From BJGV01 sp964194745 (lineage in GTDB: Bacteria > Pseudomonadota > Gammaproteobacteria > Burkholderiales > Nitrosomonadaceae): a DNA stretch of 64,000 nt. The notes below the pieces were generated by a model, which saw nothing but the letters and a program-made list of their open reading frames with translations, did no database searches and had not been told where the DNA came from. This document shows positions 36,867-46,867 of the stretch, in pieces. The DNA lies in the NCBI GenBank assembly GCA_965248035.1, contig OZ252054.1, positions 1,302,001 to 1,366,000 on the forward strand, given 5' to 3'. The position numbers were made by a program, and so were the translations under genes. Position 1 is the first letter of the stretch; every line of letters starts with the position of its first letter.

Positions 36867-37655
36867 TTATGTCCCTACTGTGGCAGGCTGTTCGACACTA
36901 ACCCAATCATAGCCATGAGACTCAAGATCGACTGCAAGCTCTTTACCGCCCGTCTTAACGATACGTCCTGAATCCATTACATGTACGTAATCCGGTACGA
37001 TATAGTTCAGCATGCGTTGATAGTGTGTAATCAGTATGGTTGCATTATCCCTATTAGCAAGCTGATTAACACCGTTAGCGACGATCCTGACTGCGTCAAT
37101 GTCGAGGCCGGAGTCGGTCTCATCGAGAATAGCAAGCCTGGGGTCAAGTAGTGCCATTTGTAATATTTCATTGCGTTTTTTTTCCCCTCCGGAGAAATCT
37201 TCATTAACGCTACGATCCAGAAAATCTGGATTCATTTTAAGTAGCTTCATCTTCTCGCGGACGAGATCGTCAAACTCAAGTGGATCAAGTTCGTCTTTGT
37301 TTCGTTGTACTTGTGCCGTGTTGTAAGCAAGGCGTAGGAACTGGTTATTCGCAACCCCTGGAATTTCTATAGGGTACTGGAAGCCAAGAAAAATGCCGGC
37401 CCTCGCGCGTTCTTCCGGTGCTAGATCAAGCAGATTCTTACCTTCAAAGACTACCGTGCCGCCCGTGATTTCATAAGCGGCGTGACCGGCGAGTACCTTG
37501 GCAAAAGTGCTTTTACCTGAACCATTTGTTCCCATGATCGCATGCACTTCGCCGCTTTTGACAGTAAGATTAATTCCTTTGAGTATCTCAATGCCATTAA
37601 CGGTTGCGCACAACCCGTGCACATTAAGTAGTGTTTTGCTGTCTTGGTAAATCAT
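36867..37655 (-). CDS. sufC: SufC, iron-sulfur assembly ATPase
   Basis: A 262-residue ABC-type ATPase with Walker A GTNGSGKST, signature EDFSGGEKKR and Walker B LAILDETDSGLD. It powers conformational change of SufBCD. It overlaps sufB by 4 bp. Confidence 0.96.
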   Translation of the reverse strand: MIYQDSKTLLNVHGLCATVNGIEILKGINLTVKSGEVHAIMGTNGSGKSTFAKVLAGHAAYEITGGTVVFEGKNLLDLAPEERARAGIFLGFQYPIEIPGVANNQFLRLAYNTAQVQRNKDELDPLEFDDLVREKMKLLKMNPDFLDRSVNEDFSGGEKKRNEILQMALLDPRLAILDETDSGLDIDAVRIVANGVNQLANRDNATILITHYQRMLNYIVPDYVHVMDSGRIVKTGGKELAVDLESHGYDWVSVEQPATVGT

Positions 37656-39088
37656 CCGACACTTCCCTCAAGCTTCAAACCCAGAAGATTAGTTGCTTCT
37701 ACTGCAAACTCCATCGGTAGTTGTTGAAAAACATCCTTACAAAATCCGTTGATGATCATCGACACTGCTTCCTCGTTGCCGATACCACGTTGTGCGAAAT
37801 AGAACAGTTGGTTCTCGCCGATTTTTGATGTCGACGCTTCGTGCTCGACTTTAGCGCTGTTATTACGCACATGAATGTAGGGGAAGGTGTTTGCGCTACA
37901 CTGATCACCTATTAGCAGCGAATCGCATTGTGAAAAATTGCGGGCACCTGTAGCAGTCGGCGCAACCCTGACTAGTCCACGATAGCTATTGCTGGCGTGA
38001 CCAGCCGATATGCCTTTACTAACGATGATGCTGTGTGTATTTTTACCAATGTGTACCATCTTGGTGCCGGTGTCGGCTTGTTGATAATTATTAGTGACTG
38101 CTACCGAATAAAATTCGCCAACTGAGTTGTCACCCTGCAACACACATGAAGGATATTTCCAGGTAATTGCTGAGCCAGTCTCAACTTGGGTCCACGATAT
38201 GCGAGAATTTTTACCTTTTGCTAGACCGCGCTTGGTAACAAAATTGTAAATACCGCCGACGCCGTTCTCATCCCCTGCGTACCAGTTTTGGACTGTCGAG
38301 TACTTGATATCTGCGTTGTCGAGTGCAATTAACTCAACCACTGCTGCGTGAAGCTGGTTGGTATCAAACTTAGGTGCGGTACAGCCTTCAAGATAGGAGA
38401 CTGTTGCTCCTTCCTCAGCGATGATAAGCGTGCGTTCGAACTGTCCTGAATCCTGAGTATTAATACGGAAATAAGTTGATAGGTCCATCGGGCATTTGAC
38501 GCCTTTCGGAATGAAACAAAATGAACCGTCGGTGAACACTGCTGAGTTGAGCGCAGCATAGTAATTATCACCGATTGGAACTACGGTACCAAGATACTGC
38601 TTTACAAGTTCGGGATGTGTATGAACGGCTTCCGAAATCGAGCTGAAAATGATGCCGACCTCAGCAAGCTTCTCTTTGTAGGTGGTCGCCACCGACACGC
38701 TGTCGAAAATTACGTCAACCGCAACACCAGCAAGTGCCGCACGCTCGTGCATCGGCACACCAAGTTTTTCGAATGTACGCAGCAACTCGGGATCAACCTC
38801 ATCCATACTAGCTAGCTTTTTCTTTGCCTTTGGTGCAGAGTAATAGCTGATTGCCTGGAAATCGATCTTCGGATATTTAACATTTGACCACTTCGGTTCT
38901 TCCATTTTGAGCCATTGCTGATAGGCTTCGAGGCGAAAATCGAGTAACCACTCGGGTTCATTTTTCTTGGTCGAAATTAATCGAATGGTGTCTTCACTAA
39001 GTCCTTTTGGGGCAACGTCAGACTCAATTTCTGTGACGAAACCATGTTTATAGGGCTGGTTAACTATATTTTGTAGCGCTGCGCTCAT
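37652..39088 (-). CDS. sufB: SufB, iron-sulfur scaffold subunit
   Basis: A 478-residue scaffold on which clusters are built. Typical stretches are FCFIPKGVKCPMDLSTYFRI, the cysteine-containing YLEGCTAP, and SQCDSLLIGDQCSANTFPY near the C-terminus. It follows the iscA-like gene by 74 bp. Confidence 0.96.
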   Translation of the reverse strand: MSAALQNIVNQPYKHGFVTEIESDVAPKGLSEDTIRLISTKKNEPEWLLDFRLEAYQQWLKMEEPKWSNVKYPKIDFQAISYYSAPKAKKKLASMDEVDPELLRTFEKLGVPMHERAALAGVAVDVIFDSVSVATTYKEKLAEVGIIFSSISEAVHTHPELVKQYLGTVVPIGDNYYAALNSAVFTDGSFCFIPKGVKCPMDLSTYFRINTQDSGQFERTLIIAEEGATVSYLEGCTAPKFDTNQLHAAVVELIALDNADIKYSTVQNWYAGDENGVGGIYNFVTKRGLAKGKNSRISWTQVETGSAITWKYPSCVLQGDNSVGEFYSVAVTNNYQQADTGTKMVHIGKNTHSIIVSKGISAGHASNSYRGLVRVAPTATGARNFSQCDSLLIGDQCSANTFPYIHVRNNSAKVEHEASTSKIGENQLFYFAQRGIGNEEAVSMIINGFCKDVFQQLPMEFAVEATNLLGLKLEGSVG

Positions 39089-39162
39089 TCAATACTCCAA
39101 TATCATTTGGCAAAGGGGTGATCTTTGGATCGTTTATTCAAAGTTCTTCGCATATTTCTCTA

Positions 39163-39516
39163 CTAAGCTTTAATCGGTTCTTTCAGGCTGAAGCTCTCAC
39201 CACAGCCGCACGTGTTATCGATGTTGGGGTTGTCAAACTTGAAAGAATCGTTGAGTCCCTCTCTGATGAAATCAACTCTCGAGCCATCCAGAATCTGCAG
39301 ACTGCTGGCATCGACCACTATGTTGGCGTTATGCGACTCGAACAATTGATCATCAGCGTGTACTTCATCGGCGTAGTCAAATGTGTAGGCAAAACCGGAG
39401 CAGCCAACTTTCTTTACACCGACGCGCAAAGCTACTCCTTTGCCACGCTGTGCGAGCTTTTTCCGAATTTGTTTTGCCGCGTTCTCAGTCAATGTAATTG
39501 CCATTACTCTCTCCAT
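39163..39516 (-). CDS. A-type iron-sulfur carrier (IscA/SufA)
   Basis: A 117-residue A-type carrier with the three conserved cysteines, one in KKVGCSGFAY and two in the C-terminal CGCGESF. It passes clusters or iron to targets. Placement directly after iscR and before sufB gives a mixed isc/suf operon. IscA, SufA and ErpA cannot be separated with certainty by eye. Confidence 0.92.
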   Translation of the reverse strand: MERVMAITLTENAAKQIRKKLAQRGKGVALRVGVKKVGCSGFAYTFDYADEVHADDQLFESHNANIVVDASSLQILDGSRVDFIREGLNDSFKFDNPNIDNTCGCGESFSLKEPIKA

Positions 39517-39567
39517 TTACTATCTAAAAATATGCTTGCAATAGATGAATATCTTTTTCCTAACGGA

Positions 39568-40056
39568 TTAAACTGAAGCCACAGTGTGCTCGTGATCTGG
39601 CATAGTTTTACGCATGTCTAGCATTTGCATAGCACCGTCTTGCCTTACTCTTACTCGCTGGTCGTCAACTAGTTGTTTTAGAGTCACTGCGCCCAAGTGA
39701 TCAAAAATGAGTTCATTAAGTTTTTTCCATAGATCGTGTGTCATGCACTTCTTATCGTTGTGGCAGTTTTCCTTTCCGCCGCATTGTGTCGAGTCAATTG
39801 GTTCGTCAACAGCAAGGATGATATCGGCCACCGACACATGCTCCATATTCTTAGCAAGGCAATACCCACCACCAGGACCACGCACACTGTCAACAAGTTT
39901 GCGTTGGCGGAGTTTAGCGAACAATTGCTCAAGATAAGATAACGATATTTGCTGGCGTTTGCTGATTTCAGCAAGCTTCACCGGGCCACTGCTGCGTTGC
40001 ATTGCAAGATCTAAGAGCGCCGTAACTGCGAACCGTCCTTTGGTTGTTAGCCTCAT
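39568..40056 (-). CDS. iscR: IscR-type Rrf2 regulator
   Basis: A 162-residue winged-helix regulator starting MRLTTKGRFAVTALLDLA. The cluster ligands C92, C98 and C104 and a histidine at 107 fall at the same positions as in E. coli IscR, so it should bind a 2Fe-2S cluster. It heads the suf operon and is probably autoregulated through the site in its promoter. The C-terminal 20 residues differ from E. coli. Confidence 0.94.
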   Translation of the reverse strand: MRLTTKGRFAVTALLDLAMQRSSGPVKLAEISKRQQISLSYLEQLFAKLRQRKLVDSVRGPGGGYCLAKNMEHVSVADIILAVDEPIDSTQCGGKENCHNDKKCMTHDLWKKLNELIFDHLGAVTLKQLVDDQRVRVRQDGAMQMLDMRKTMPDHEHTVASV

Positions 40057-40132
40057 AAAAATGTCTCCTTACTTAGAAAAGCTACCAGAATATGGCGTAA
40101 TCAATGTCGCTAATACTCAATCTATGTTATCA

Positions 40133-40165
40133 ACTATAGAATACTTGATTAATTTAGTCAACTAT
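40133..40165 (-). promoter_or_regulatory. iscR-suf promoter with embedded type 1 IscR site
   Basis: On the minus strand TTGACT (40161-40156), 17-bp spacer, TATAGT (40138-40133). The span 40165-40141 fits the E. coli type 1 IscR consensus (ATASYYGACT, then A/T-rich centre, then AGTCRRSTAT) at all defined positions but one: left half ATAGTTGACT, right half AATCAAGTAT. The site covers the -35, so holo-IscR should repress the operon. Confidence 0.8.
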
Positions 40166-40281
40166 AGATGTATATGTTGTGTAAGCTAAATTTATATACC
40201 AGGTGCAAGCTAAGTTGTTGAACATCTGTCGATAGTTAGGGGACGGACAGGGTTAACTAGTTCGTTTAGAGGACATATCTT

Positions 40282-40899
40282 TTAATGATGTCGGAGGCGC
40301 ATGTGGGCTTTGATCAGTTCAATTGCCCGATTTCGAAAATGATTGCCCTCCGAGTCTCTCACCCACATAAGCAACAGACCAACAAAGAATAATTGCGTAT
40401 CAATGGCCAGCTGAGCAGGATCATGTGAGGGTTGTAGTTGCCCTTGCTCTTTTGCTCTTTCATAAGCAAGCTGCATTTTTTCTTCTATTCCTGAACTAGT
40501 TAATAAAGTTTGCCGTAAAACAGTCGAAAACTCGCCCACATACTCGCATTTGATCATCATGATTTCGTACATTTTACGAGTCTCTGTGTTTTCATTTAGC
40601 ATCTGTATTGTATTACATAAGAAGTTCTCTATACGAGCAATAGGATTTTCAGAATCTTCAACTAGTAAAGTATCGTCCATGCGATCTATCAATGGCAGGA
40701 ATACTTGTTCCCGCATAGCTTGGAATAGATCGGTTTTGTTGTTGAAGTGCCAATAGACTGCTCCACGTGTGACGCCAGCTTGGATTGCGATATGTTCCAT
40801 GGTGGTACGGCTAACACCGCGAACTAAAAATACCTCACGCGCCGCGCGAATAATATCCTGTCTCGTCAGCTCTGCGTCTTCTTTAGTTTTACGAACCAT
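40282..40899 (-). CDS. TetR-family repressor, AcrR/TtgR-like
   Basis: A 205-residue regulator with an N-terminal TetR helix-turn-helix (VTRGAVYWHFNNKTDLF near residues 49-65) and a variable ligand domain. The start MVRKTKEDAELTRQDII resembles AcrR. It is divergent from the RND efflux operon and the shared 110-bp gap holds two operator-like palindromes, so it should repress both itself and the pump. Confidence 0.9.
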   Translation of the reverse strand: MVRKTKEDAELTRQDIIRAAREVFLVRGVSRTTMEHIAIQAGVTRGAVYWHFNNKTDLFQAMREQVFLPLIDRMDDTLLVEDSENPIARIENFLCNTIQMLNENTETRKMYEIMMIKCEYVGEFSTVLRQTLLTSSGIEEKMQLAYERAKEQGQLQPSHDPAQLAIDTQLFFVGLLLMWVRDSEGNHFRNRAIELIKAHMRLRHH

Positions 40900-40925
40900 A
40901 ACTGACGCCCCTTCAGATTTTTGTT

Positions 40926-40945
40926 TACATACCGTATTGTATGTA
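40926..40945. promoter_or_regulatory. operator-like palindrome 1
   Basis: TACATAC-N6-GTATGTA inverted repeat between the repressor and the efflux operon. The half-sites match the second palindrome 6 bp away. Confidence 0.65.
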
Positions 40946-40951
40946 TATAAT

Positions 40952-40971
40952 TACATACATTCATGAATGTA
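40952..40971. promoter_or_regulatory. operator-like palindrome 2 (AcrR-box-like)
   Basis: TACATACATTCATGAATGTA, containing a perfect 16-bp palindrome. It is close to the E. coli AcrR operator at acrAB as I recall it, which supports AcrR-type control. Confidence 0.7.
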
Positions 40972-41008
40972 AGCAAGTTATTTTAGTCTTATTTATGGAA
41001 TTAATTCA

Positions 41009-42214
41009 ATGGTGTTTTGTTATTTTAACCGACACGGTTTTTACAATCTGACGACTGGTGCTCACGTAAAAATGGTCATTACGCTTGCTATTAGTGTTGC
41101 GCTAGCTGCTTGTAGCAATGGTGATCAGGAAGCACTTAGCAATCCTACTCCCAAAAAGACCATGCCTGTCAGCGTAATCAAAGTTCAGCCTACCACAGTG
41201 CCAATTAGTGCTGAGGCCGTAGCACAGACCGAAGGCGCTAAGGAAGTTGAAATACGTCCTCGTGTAGGGGGTATTTTACTCAAACGCTTGTACGAGGAGG
41301 GTACTGCGGTTAAAGCAGGTCAACCCATGTTCTTGATTGACCCGATCCCTTATCAGAACGCACTAGCACAAGCAAAGGCTCAACTCGCTGAACAAAAAGC
41401 CCGCATTGAGCAAACCAGACGGGAAGAAAATCGTTTACAAGATTTGCTTGTGATGGAGTCTATTAGTCAACGTGAGTACGACAACGCGGTTTCTGATAAT
41501 GCGGTTGCAAATGCTGCCTTGCAGCAGGCCGAAGTACGTGTACGCGAAGCAAAACTCAATCTTTCTTATACAACTGTAACAGCCCCTGTTAAAGGGGTAT
41601 CCGGTCGCCGGCTGCTTTCTGAAGGGGTGTTGGTGGAAGCCAATTCCAGTTTGCTAACGACGGTTATTCAGTTGTCACCAATCTGGGTGCGTTTTAGTCT
41701 TTCCGATAATGAACTGGTAAAACTTGGTGGATATCTAAGTGAACAGAACGTACAAAACGTAACATTAATACTGCCGGATGGCACGGAATACGATCAAAGA
41801 GGCGAGCTGAATTTTGCTGCTAGACAAATCGACCCCTCGCTAGGAACGCAACAATTACGTGCAACATTTGATAATTCTGAACAGCGCTTGCTACCGGGAC
41901 AGTTTGTTCGTGTCCGCGTTACAACAGGCGAACGCGAGGGCGTTTTCCTTGTTCCTCAGACTGCGGTACAGACATCTGATCTGGGTAGATCAGTTTATGT
42001 GGTAAATGAAAAGAGCGAAGCTGTGATGCGACCAGTCGTGACTGGTCGCTGGATAGGAAAAGATTGGGTAATTCTTGAAGGACTTAAAGCAGGTGACAAA
42101 GTAATTGTCGACAATCTTATCAAGCTTCGTTCTGGCACTCCTGTGTCGCCCCATTCTGTAGGCGAGAATCATGTGCAGCCACCCGAGCATACCAACCCCG
42201 GCGGGAAAACGTAA
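41009..42214 (+). CDS. RND efflux periplasmic adaptor (lipoprotein)
   Basis: A 401-residue membrane fusion protein of the AcrA/MexA class. A lipobox (ALAAC) near residues 31-35 marks it for lipid anchoring. Two biotinyl-lipoyl half-motifs flank a coiled-coil hairpin (about 100-170, rich in A, Q, E and R). Start choice is open: the ATG at 41009 gives a long leader, and an ATG at 41072 lies much nearer the lipobox but lacks basic residues. First gene of the pump operon. Confidence 0.92.
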   Translation: MVFCYFNRHGFYNLTTGAHVKMVITLAISVALAACSNGDQEALSNPTPKKTMPVSVIKVQPTTVPISAEAVAQTEGAKEVEIRPRVGGILLKRLYEEGTAVKAGQPMFLIDPIPYQNALAQAKAQLAEQKARIEQTRREENRLQDLLVMESISQREYDNAVSDNAVANAALQQAEVRVREAKLNLSYTTVTAPVKGVSGRRLLSEGVLVEANSSLLTTVIQLSPIWVRFSLSDNELVKLGGYLSEQNVQNVTLILPDGTEYDQRGELNFAARQIDPSLGTQQLRATFDNSEQRLLPGQFVRVRVTTGEREGVFLVPQTAVQTSDLGRSVYVVNEKSEAVMRPVVTGRWIGKDWVILEGLKAGDKVIVDNLIKLRSGTPVSPHSVGENHVQPPEHTNPGGKT

Positions 42215-42225
42215 CTAGAATCATC

Positions 42226-45200
42226 ATGACGAGATTTTTCATCACACGGCCGATTTTTGCGTCGGTATTGTCCATTATCATCGTTCTGGCAGGGTTAACA
42301 TCAGCGATGCAGCTCCCCATCGCGCAGTATCCACAGATTGCGCCGCCCACTGTACTGGTGACTGCAACCTATCCTGGGGCAAGCGCCGAAACCTTGGCTA
42401 AAACAGTTGCCGCACCAATTGAAGAGCAGTTAAGCGGTATTGAAGATCTACTATATTTTAGTTCCAGCGCTGATTCCAGCGGCACACTAACGATAACCGC
42501 AACGTTTGAGATTGGTACAAATATTGATCGGGCAACTTTTAACGTACGTAATCGCGTAAATATCGCTCTACCGCGTTTACCTGAGGATGTTCGGCGCACT
42601 GGCTTGGTAATACAAAAACGCTCCAACGACATTCTGATAGTTATCATGCTGATCTCTAAGGAGGATAAGCATGACACATTGTATTTAAGCAACTACGCAA
42701 CGCTTAACGTCCTGGATAAATTAAAACGTATTAAAGGCGTAGGCGATGCAAGAGTCTTTGGTGGCCAGGATTATTCCATGCGCATATGGCTACGTACCGA
42801 TCGCATGGCGCAACTAGGGGTAACGACGTCGGATATTGCCAGTGCCATTCGGTCACAAAATGCGCAGCATGCCTCCGGCGGGATAGGACAGGAACCCGCA
42901 CCCGCTGATCAACAACTAGCGTATACCGTCATAGCCAAAGGCCGATTGTTGGAACCGGAGCAGTTCGGCAACATAGCCATTCGTGCCAGTGGTTCTCGCG
43001 GCGTCCTCTATCTCAAGGATGTCGCTCGTATCGAATTGGGCGCACAAAGTTATAACGTGCGTACCACACTGAATGGGCAACCTGGAACAGGTATTCCAAT
43101 CTTCTTGCAATCCGGAGCCAACGCAATTGATACGGCAAATGCTATTAAGGACAAAATGGATGAGTTAAGACTACGTTTTCCTGAAGGGATGGATTATGTA
43201 GTGCCTTACGATACCAGCAGGTTCGTTAAGGCATCAATGTGGGAGGTAATCAAAACACTCGGTGAGGCGATGCTGCTTATTGTATTAGTTGTATATCTTT
43301 TCCTGCAAAGCTGGCGCGCCACACTGATTCCAATTATCGCCGTTCCCATCTCCTTGATTGGTACCTTTGCCGGTTTATGGTTATTTGGCTTTTCAATCAA
43401 TACACTAACGCTTTTTGCTATGGTGTTGTCCATCGGCACTGTGGTGGATGACGCAATTATAGTTCTGGAAAACATTGAGTGCTTGATGGAAGAGGAAAAG
43501 TTATCACCAATAAATGCAGCCATCAAATCCATGAAACAAGTTTCACGCGCAGTCGTTGCAATTGTGCTGGTGTTGTGTGTAGTGTTTGTGCCCGTAGCTT
43601 TTCTTGGAGGTATTGCCGGTGAATTATATCGCCAGTTTGCCGTAACCGTGGCTGTCGCCGTGGTCATTTCCGGCGTGGTGGCGCTAACTCTAACACCTGC
43701 TCTATGCGCTATCCTGCTGAAAAGAACTCATGGCGAGTCTACGTTCTTCAGGATATTCAATCATGGGTTTAGTAACTTGAGAAATTTCTATACCCGTACG
43801 GTTGATCTAACATTACGCCACACAATTATTGGTACATTCGTATTTATAAGTATCATCGCTATTGCAATCTATTTACTTAAAATAGTTCCCGGTAGTTTTG
43901 TGCCGCCTGAAGACCAAGGGTATGTGGTAACTGCAACAATCTTACCCGATGGGGCAACACTTGCACGAACTACTAAAACTGCTGAGGCAGTACGTGCTGC
44001 TATTGCGCAGGACCCAGCAGTTTCGCATCAGTTTGTTGTCAATGGTTTTGATCTTATTGGTGGTGGTAATAAAACTAACTCAGCAACCATGTTTGTTGCG
44101 TTCAAAGACTGGTCCGAGCGCACGGCTACAGCAGAAGATATTGTCAAAAAACTGACTGTCATCGGCATGATGCAGCCTGATGGTTTGGCGGTGGCATTTA
44201 ATCCACCCGCAATCCGCGGTATGGGTAGTTCAGGTGGTTTTGAAGTCTATGTGCAAAGTCACGGCGATCCGAACCCTTTGCGTTTATCCGGTGTAGTCAA
44301 TAACTTCATTGAGGCACTGAATCAGGAGCCGCGTCTATCTAGTATCAATACTTTTTTTCGCCCTACGGTGCCACAGTTTTTTGTTGAGGTAGATGAAGCT
44401 AAGGCAATTTCTCAAGGTGTTCCGATTACCGATATATATGCCACCTTACAAAGCACCATGGGCTCACTCTATGTCAACGATTTCAATCGGTCTGGACGGA
44501 CTTATCGTGTACAAATGCAGGCAGAGCCACAATACCGCATGAAACCAGAAGATGTTGGCAGAGTATATGTGCGCTCGCAATCTGGCGCGATGGTGCCTTT
44601 ATCAGCCCTGAGTAAGGTCAGTGATTTAGTTGGTGCTGAGCAGCTAGAACGCTACAACGGCTTACTTTCTGCAAGAATACTTGGGAGTGCAGCGCCAGGT
44701 GTTAGCTCTGGTGAAGCTATCAAACTGGTGGAAGAGATTGCAGCAAAAAACTTGCCGGATAATTACCAAATTTCCTGGACAGGACAAGCCTATCAGGAGA
44801 AACGCACCGGTTCAGCGGCGATCTTTGCTTTTAGCTTTGCCATCATCATGGTGTTTCTGATTTTAGCTGCACAGTTTGAAACTTGGGCACTTCCGCTGGC
44901 TGTGATTATGGCTGTACCCTTCGCACTAACTGGGGCGTTATTTGCCGTGTTATTACGTGGCATGCCCAATGATATTTACTTCCAAGTAGGCTTGATTGTC
45001 TTGATAGGGCTGACGGCGAAAAACGCCATTCTAATCGTGGAGTTTGCGAGCCAGAAAATGAAGGAAGGTGTACCCATTGTACAAGCTGCAATTGAGGCCG
45101 CACGTTTGCGCTTCCGCCCAATTGTGATGACCTCAATGACTTTTGTACTGGGCATTGTGCCACTTGTGATCGCCACTGGTGCTGGTTCAGCTGCACGCCA

Positions 45201-45339
45201 ATCAATGGGTACTGGGGTATTTGGCGGCATGATATTTGCGACCTTTATTGCGACTATATTTATTCCTCTATTCTTTGTTTGGCTTACCCGTAAACGCACA
45301 GAGAAACCTGCTGATAATCTAGCCGAGGAATCAGAATGA
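42226..45339 (+). CDS. RND multidrug efflux transporter (AcrB/MexB class, HAE1)
   Basis: A 1037-residue inner-membrane proton antiporter with twelve predicted membrane segments and two large periplasmic loops. The TM4 segment with the proton-relay aspartates reads VVDDAIIVLENIE. The duplicated halves and the C-terminal FASQKMKEG region fit the HAE1 drug-exporter group. It lies 11 bp after the adaptor and overlaps the outer membrane gene by ATGA. Confidence 0.94.
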   Translation: MTRFFITRPIFASVLSIIIVLAGLTSAMQLPIAQYPQIAPPTVLVTATYPGASAETLAKTVAAPIEEQLSGIEDLLYFSSSADSSGTLTITATFEIGTNIDRATFNVRNRVNIALPRLPEDVRRTGLVIQKRSNDILIVIMLISKEDKHDTLYLSNYATLNVLDKLKRIKGVGDARVFGGQDYSMRIWLRTDRMAQLGVTTSDIASAIRSQNAQHASGGIGQEPAPADQQLAYTVIAKGRLLEPEQFGNIAIRASGSRGVLYLKDVARIELGAQSYNVRTTLNGQPGTGIPIFLQSGANAIDTANAIKDKMDELRLRFPEGMDYVVPYDTSRFVKASMWEVIKTLGEAMLLIVLVVYLFLQSWRATLIPIIAVPISLIGTFAGLWLFGFSINTLTLFAMVLSIGTVVDDAIIVLENIECLMEEEKLSPINAAIKSMKQVSRAVVAIVLVLCVVFVPVAFLGGIAGELYRQFAVTVAVAVVISGVVALTLTPALCAILLKRTHGESTFFRIFNHGFSNLRNFYTRTVDLTLRHTIIGTFVFISIIAIAIYLLKIVPGSFVPPEDQGYVVTATILPDGATLARTTKTAEAVRAAIAQDPAVSHQFVVNGFDLIGGGNKTNSATMFVAFKDWSERTATAEDIVKKLTVIGMMQPDGLAVAFNPPAIRGMGSSGGFEVYVQSHGDPNPLRLSGVVNNFIEALNQEPRLSSINTFFRPTVPQFFVEVDEAKAISQGVPITDIYATLQSTMGSLYVNDFNRSGRTYRVQMQAEPQYRMKPEDVGRVYVRSQSGAMVPLSALSKVSDLVGAEQLERYNGLLSARILGSAAPGVSSGEAIKLVEEIAAKNLPDNYQISWTGQAYQEKRTGSAAIFAFSFAIIMVFLILAAQFETWALPLAVIMAVPFALTGALFAVLLRGMPNDIYFQVGLIVLIGLTAKNAILIVEFASQKMKEGVPIVQAAIEAARLRFRPIVMTSMTFVLGIVPLVIATGAGSAARQSMGTGVFGGMIFATFIATIFIPLFFVWLTRKRTEKPADNLAEESE

Positions 45340-46799
45340 AACCGCGGCTAAGACGATTACATCTATTGATAGTGGCTACCGTACTTCAGGGATGTATGGT
45401 TGGTCCTGATTACAAGCGCCCTGATAGTGGTGTTCCGACGGAGTTTGCCATCGCCAACAATGCTACAGCTACACAAGATCAGATAGCAGCTCCCATTTCG
45501 AGTACCTGGTGGGAGCTTTATCAAGACCCCGTGCTGAATGATCTAGTAGCTAAAGCGCTAGAAAATAACACGGACATAAAGCTAGCTGTAGCGCGAGTAG
45601 AAGAAGCAGATGCTCATTTACAAGAGGTGGGAGCCGCACTGTTTCCGACTATTGATTTTCAATCAAACGCTACACGTTCCCGTATCTCAGAAGTAAGTGT
45701 GATTCCCGTTTTTGCGGGGCTTAATCCTGTACGTCAAATTTATAATATTTCCCTTGGCGCAGAATACGAGCTAGATTTTTGGGGGAAGATACGTCGCGCG
45801 AAGGAAGCAGCACGTGCACAGGCGCTGGCAACACACTACGCCAGAGATACTGTTTATCTATCACTTTCTGGTCTGGTTGTGACTAATTACTTGCTGTTAC
45901 GCAGCCTTGATGCGCAACTCTCCGTGTCCCGTAGTATCTTGCGTGACCTTGAAGAAAGTTTGAGAATCACCAGGCAACGTTTAAAGTCAGGCTTTAATTC
46001 GGCGCTGGATGTTTACCAAGCCGAAACGATCCACTCTAATAAGATTGCAGAAATTACTGAGCTAACACGTCAGCGCGCCATTAGTGAACACCAGTTGGCT
46101 GTTCTGACAGGTGTGCTTGATCTGAAACTGGAAGAGGGCGATATCGAAACCTTACCAATACCACCTACGCCGCCAGCGGGCTTACCTTCTAACCTACTGG
46201 AAGCCCGGCCTGATGTGCGCCAAGCTGAAGAACAAATAATCGCGGCGACTTCCAACATTGGTGTTGCCAAAGCAGCGCTCTTCCCGAGCATCACGCTCAC
46301 GTCCCGCTTTGGGAGGGAAAGCATAACGTTAGGTAACTTACTTAAATCGGCTGCAGATATATGGACGGCTGGCTTACACTTGAATCTGCCCATTTTTGAT
46401 GCCGGCAGACTGCTTGCGCGGTTAGACCAAGCCAGTGCACAACAAAAACAAGCCTTAGCCTCATACGAGAGTTCAATACGAGCGGCATTCAGAGAAGTGA
46501 ATGATGCATTGATTAACGTACGCCAAAGTTCAGAACAGGAGACTGCTTTGCAGGCTAGTAAGAACTCAGCCAGAAAAGCACTACAAATTGCGGAGAATCG
46601 CTATAAATCAGGTTTTTCTGGATACCTTGAGGTATTGGTTTCGCAGAGAGCACACAACGATGTAGCATTAGCGGTTATCCAGAGTCGTCAGAATCGGTTG
46701 GTAGCAACCGTTGATTTATTTAAGGCACTAGGCGGCGGTTGGAAGGCTGAAACATTGGGGCGTGCACCCTTAGGGCTTTTAGAGATTTTTAGTAATTGA
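45336..46799 (+). CDS. outer membrane efflux channel (OprM/TolC class, NodT family)
   Basis: A 487-residue outer membrane factor with a lipobox (LQGC) at about residues 17-20 and MVGPDYKRP after it, typical of NodT/OprM lipoproteins. Two repeated OEP domains contain ISLGAEYELDFWGK and the second-half equivalent around NLPIFDAGR. It completes the tripartite pump. The start overlaps the RND stop by 4 bp. Confidence 0.93.
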   Translation: MKPRLRRLHLLIVATVLQGCMVGPDYKRPDSGVPTEFAIANNATATQDQIAAPISSTWWELYQDPVLNDLVAKALENNTDIKLAVARVEEADAHLQEVGAALFPTIDFQSNATRSRISEVSVIPVFAGLNPVRQIYNISLGAEYELDFWGKIRRAKEAARAQALATHYARDTVYLSLSGLVVTNYLLLRSLDAQLSVSRSILRDLEESLRITRQRLKSGFNSALDVYQAETIHSNKIAEITELTRQRAISEHQLAVLTGVLDLKLEEGDIETLPIPPTPPAGLPSNLLEARPDVRQAEEQIIAATSNIGVAKAALFPSITLTSRFGRESITLGNLLKSAADIWTAGLHLNLPIFDAGRLLARLDQASAQQKQALASYESSIRAAFREVNDALINVRQSSEQETALQASKNSARKALQIAENRYKSGFSGYLEVLVSQRAHNDVALAVIQSRQNRLVATVDLFKALGGGWKAETLGRAPLGLLEIFSN

Positions 46800-46867
46800 C
46801 CTTGTCTTGGCTGTACTACATGAAATTGCTAAGCTGAGAGTCATTTCAAATAAATGTTTTTGAAGAA

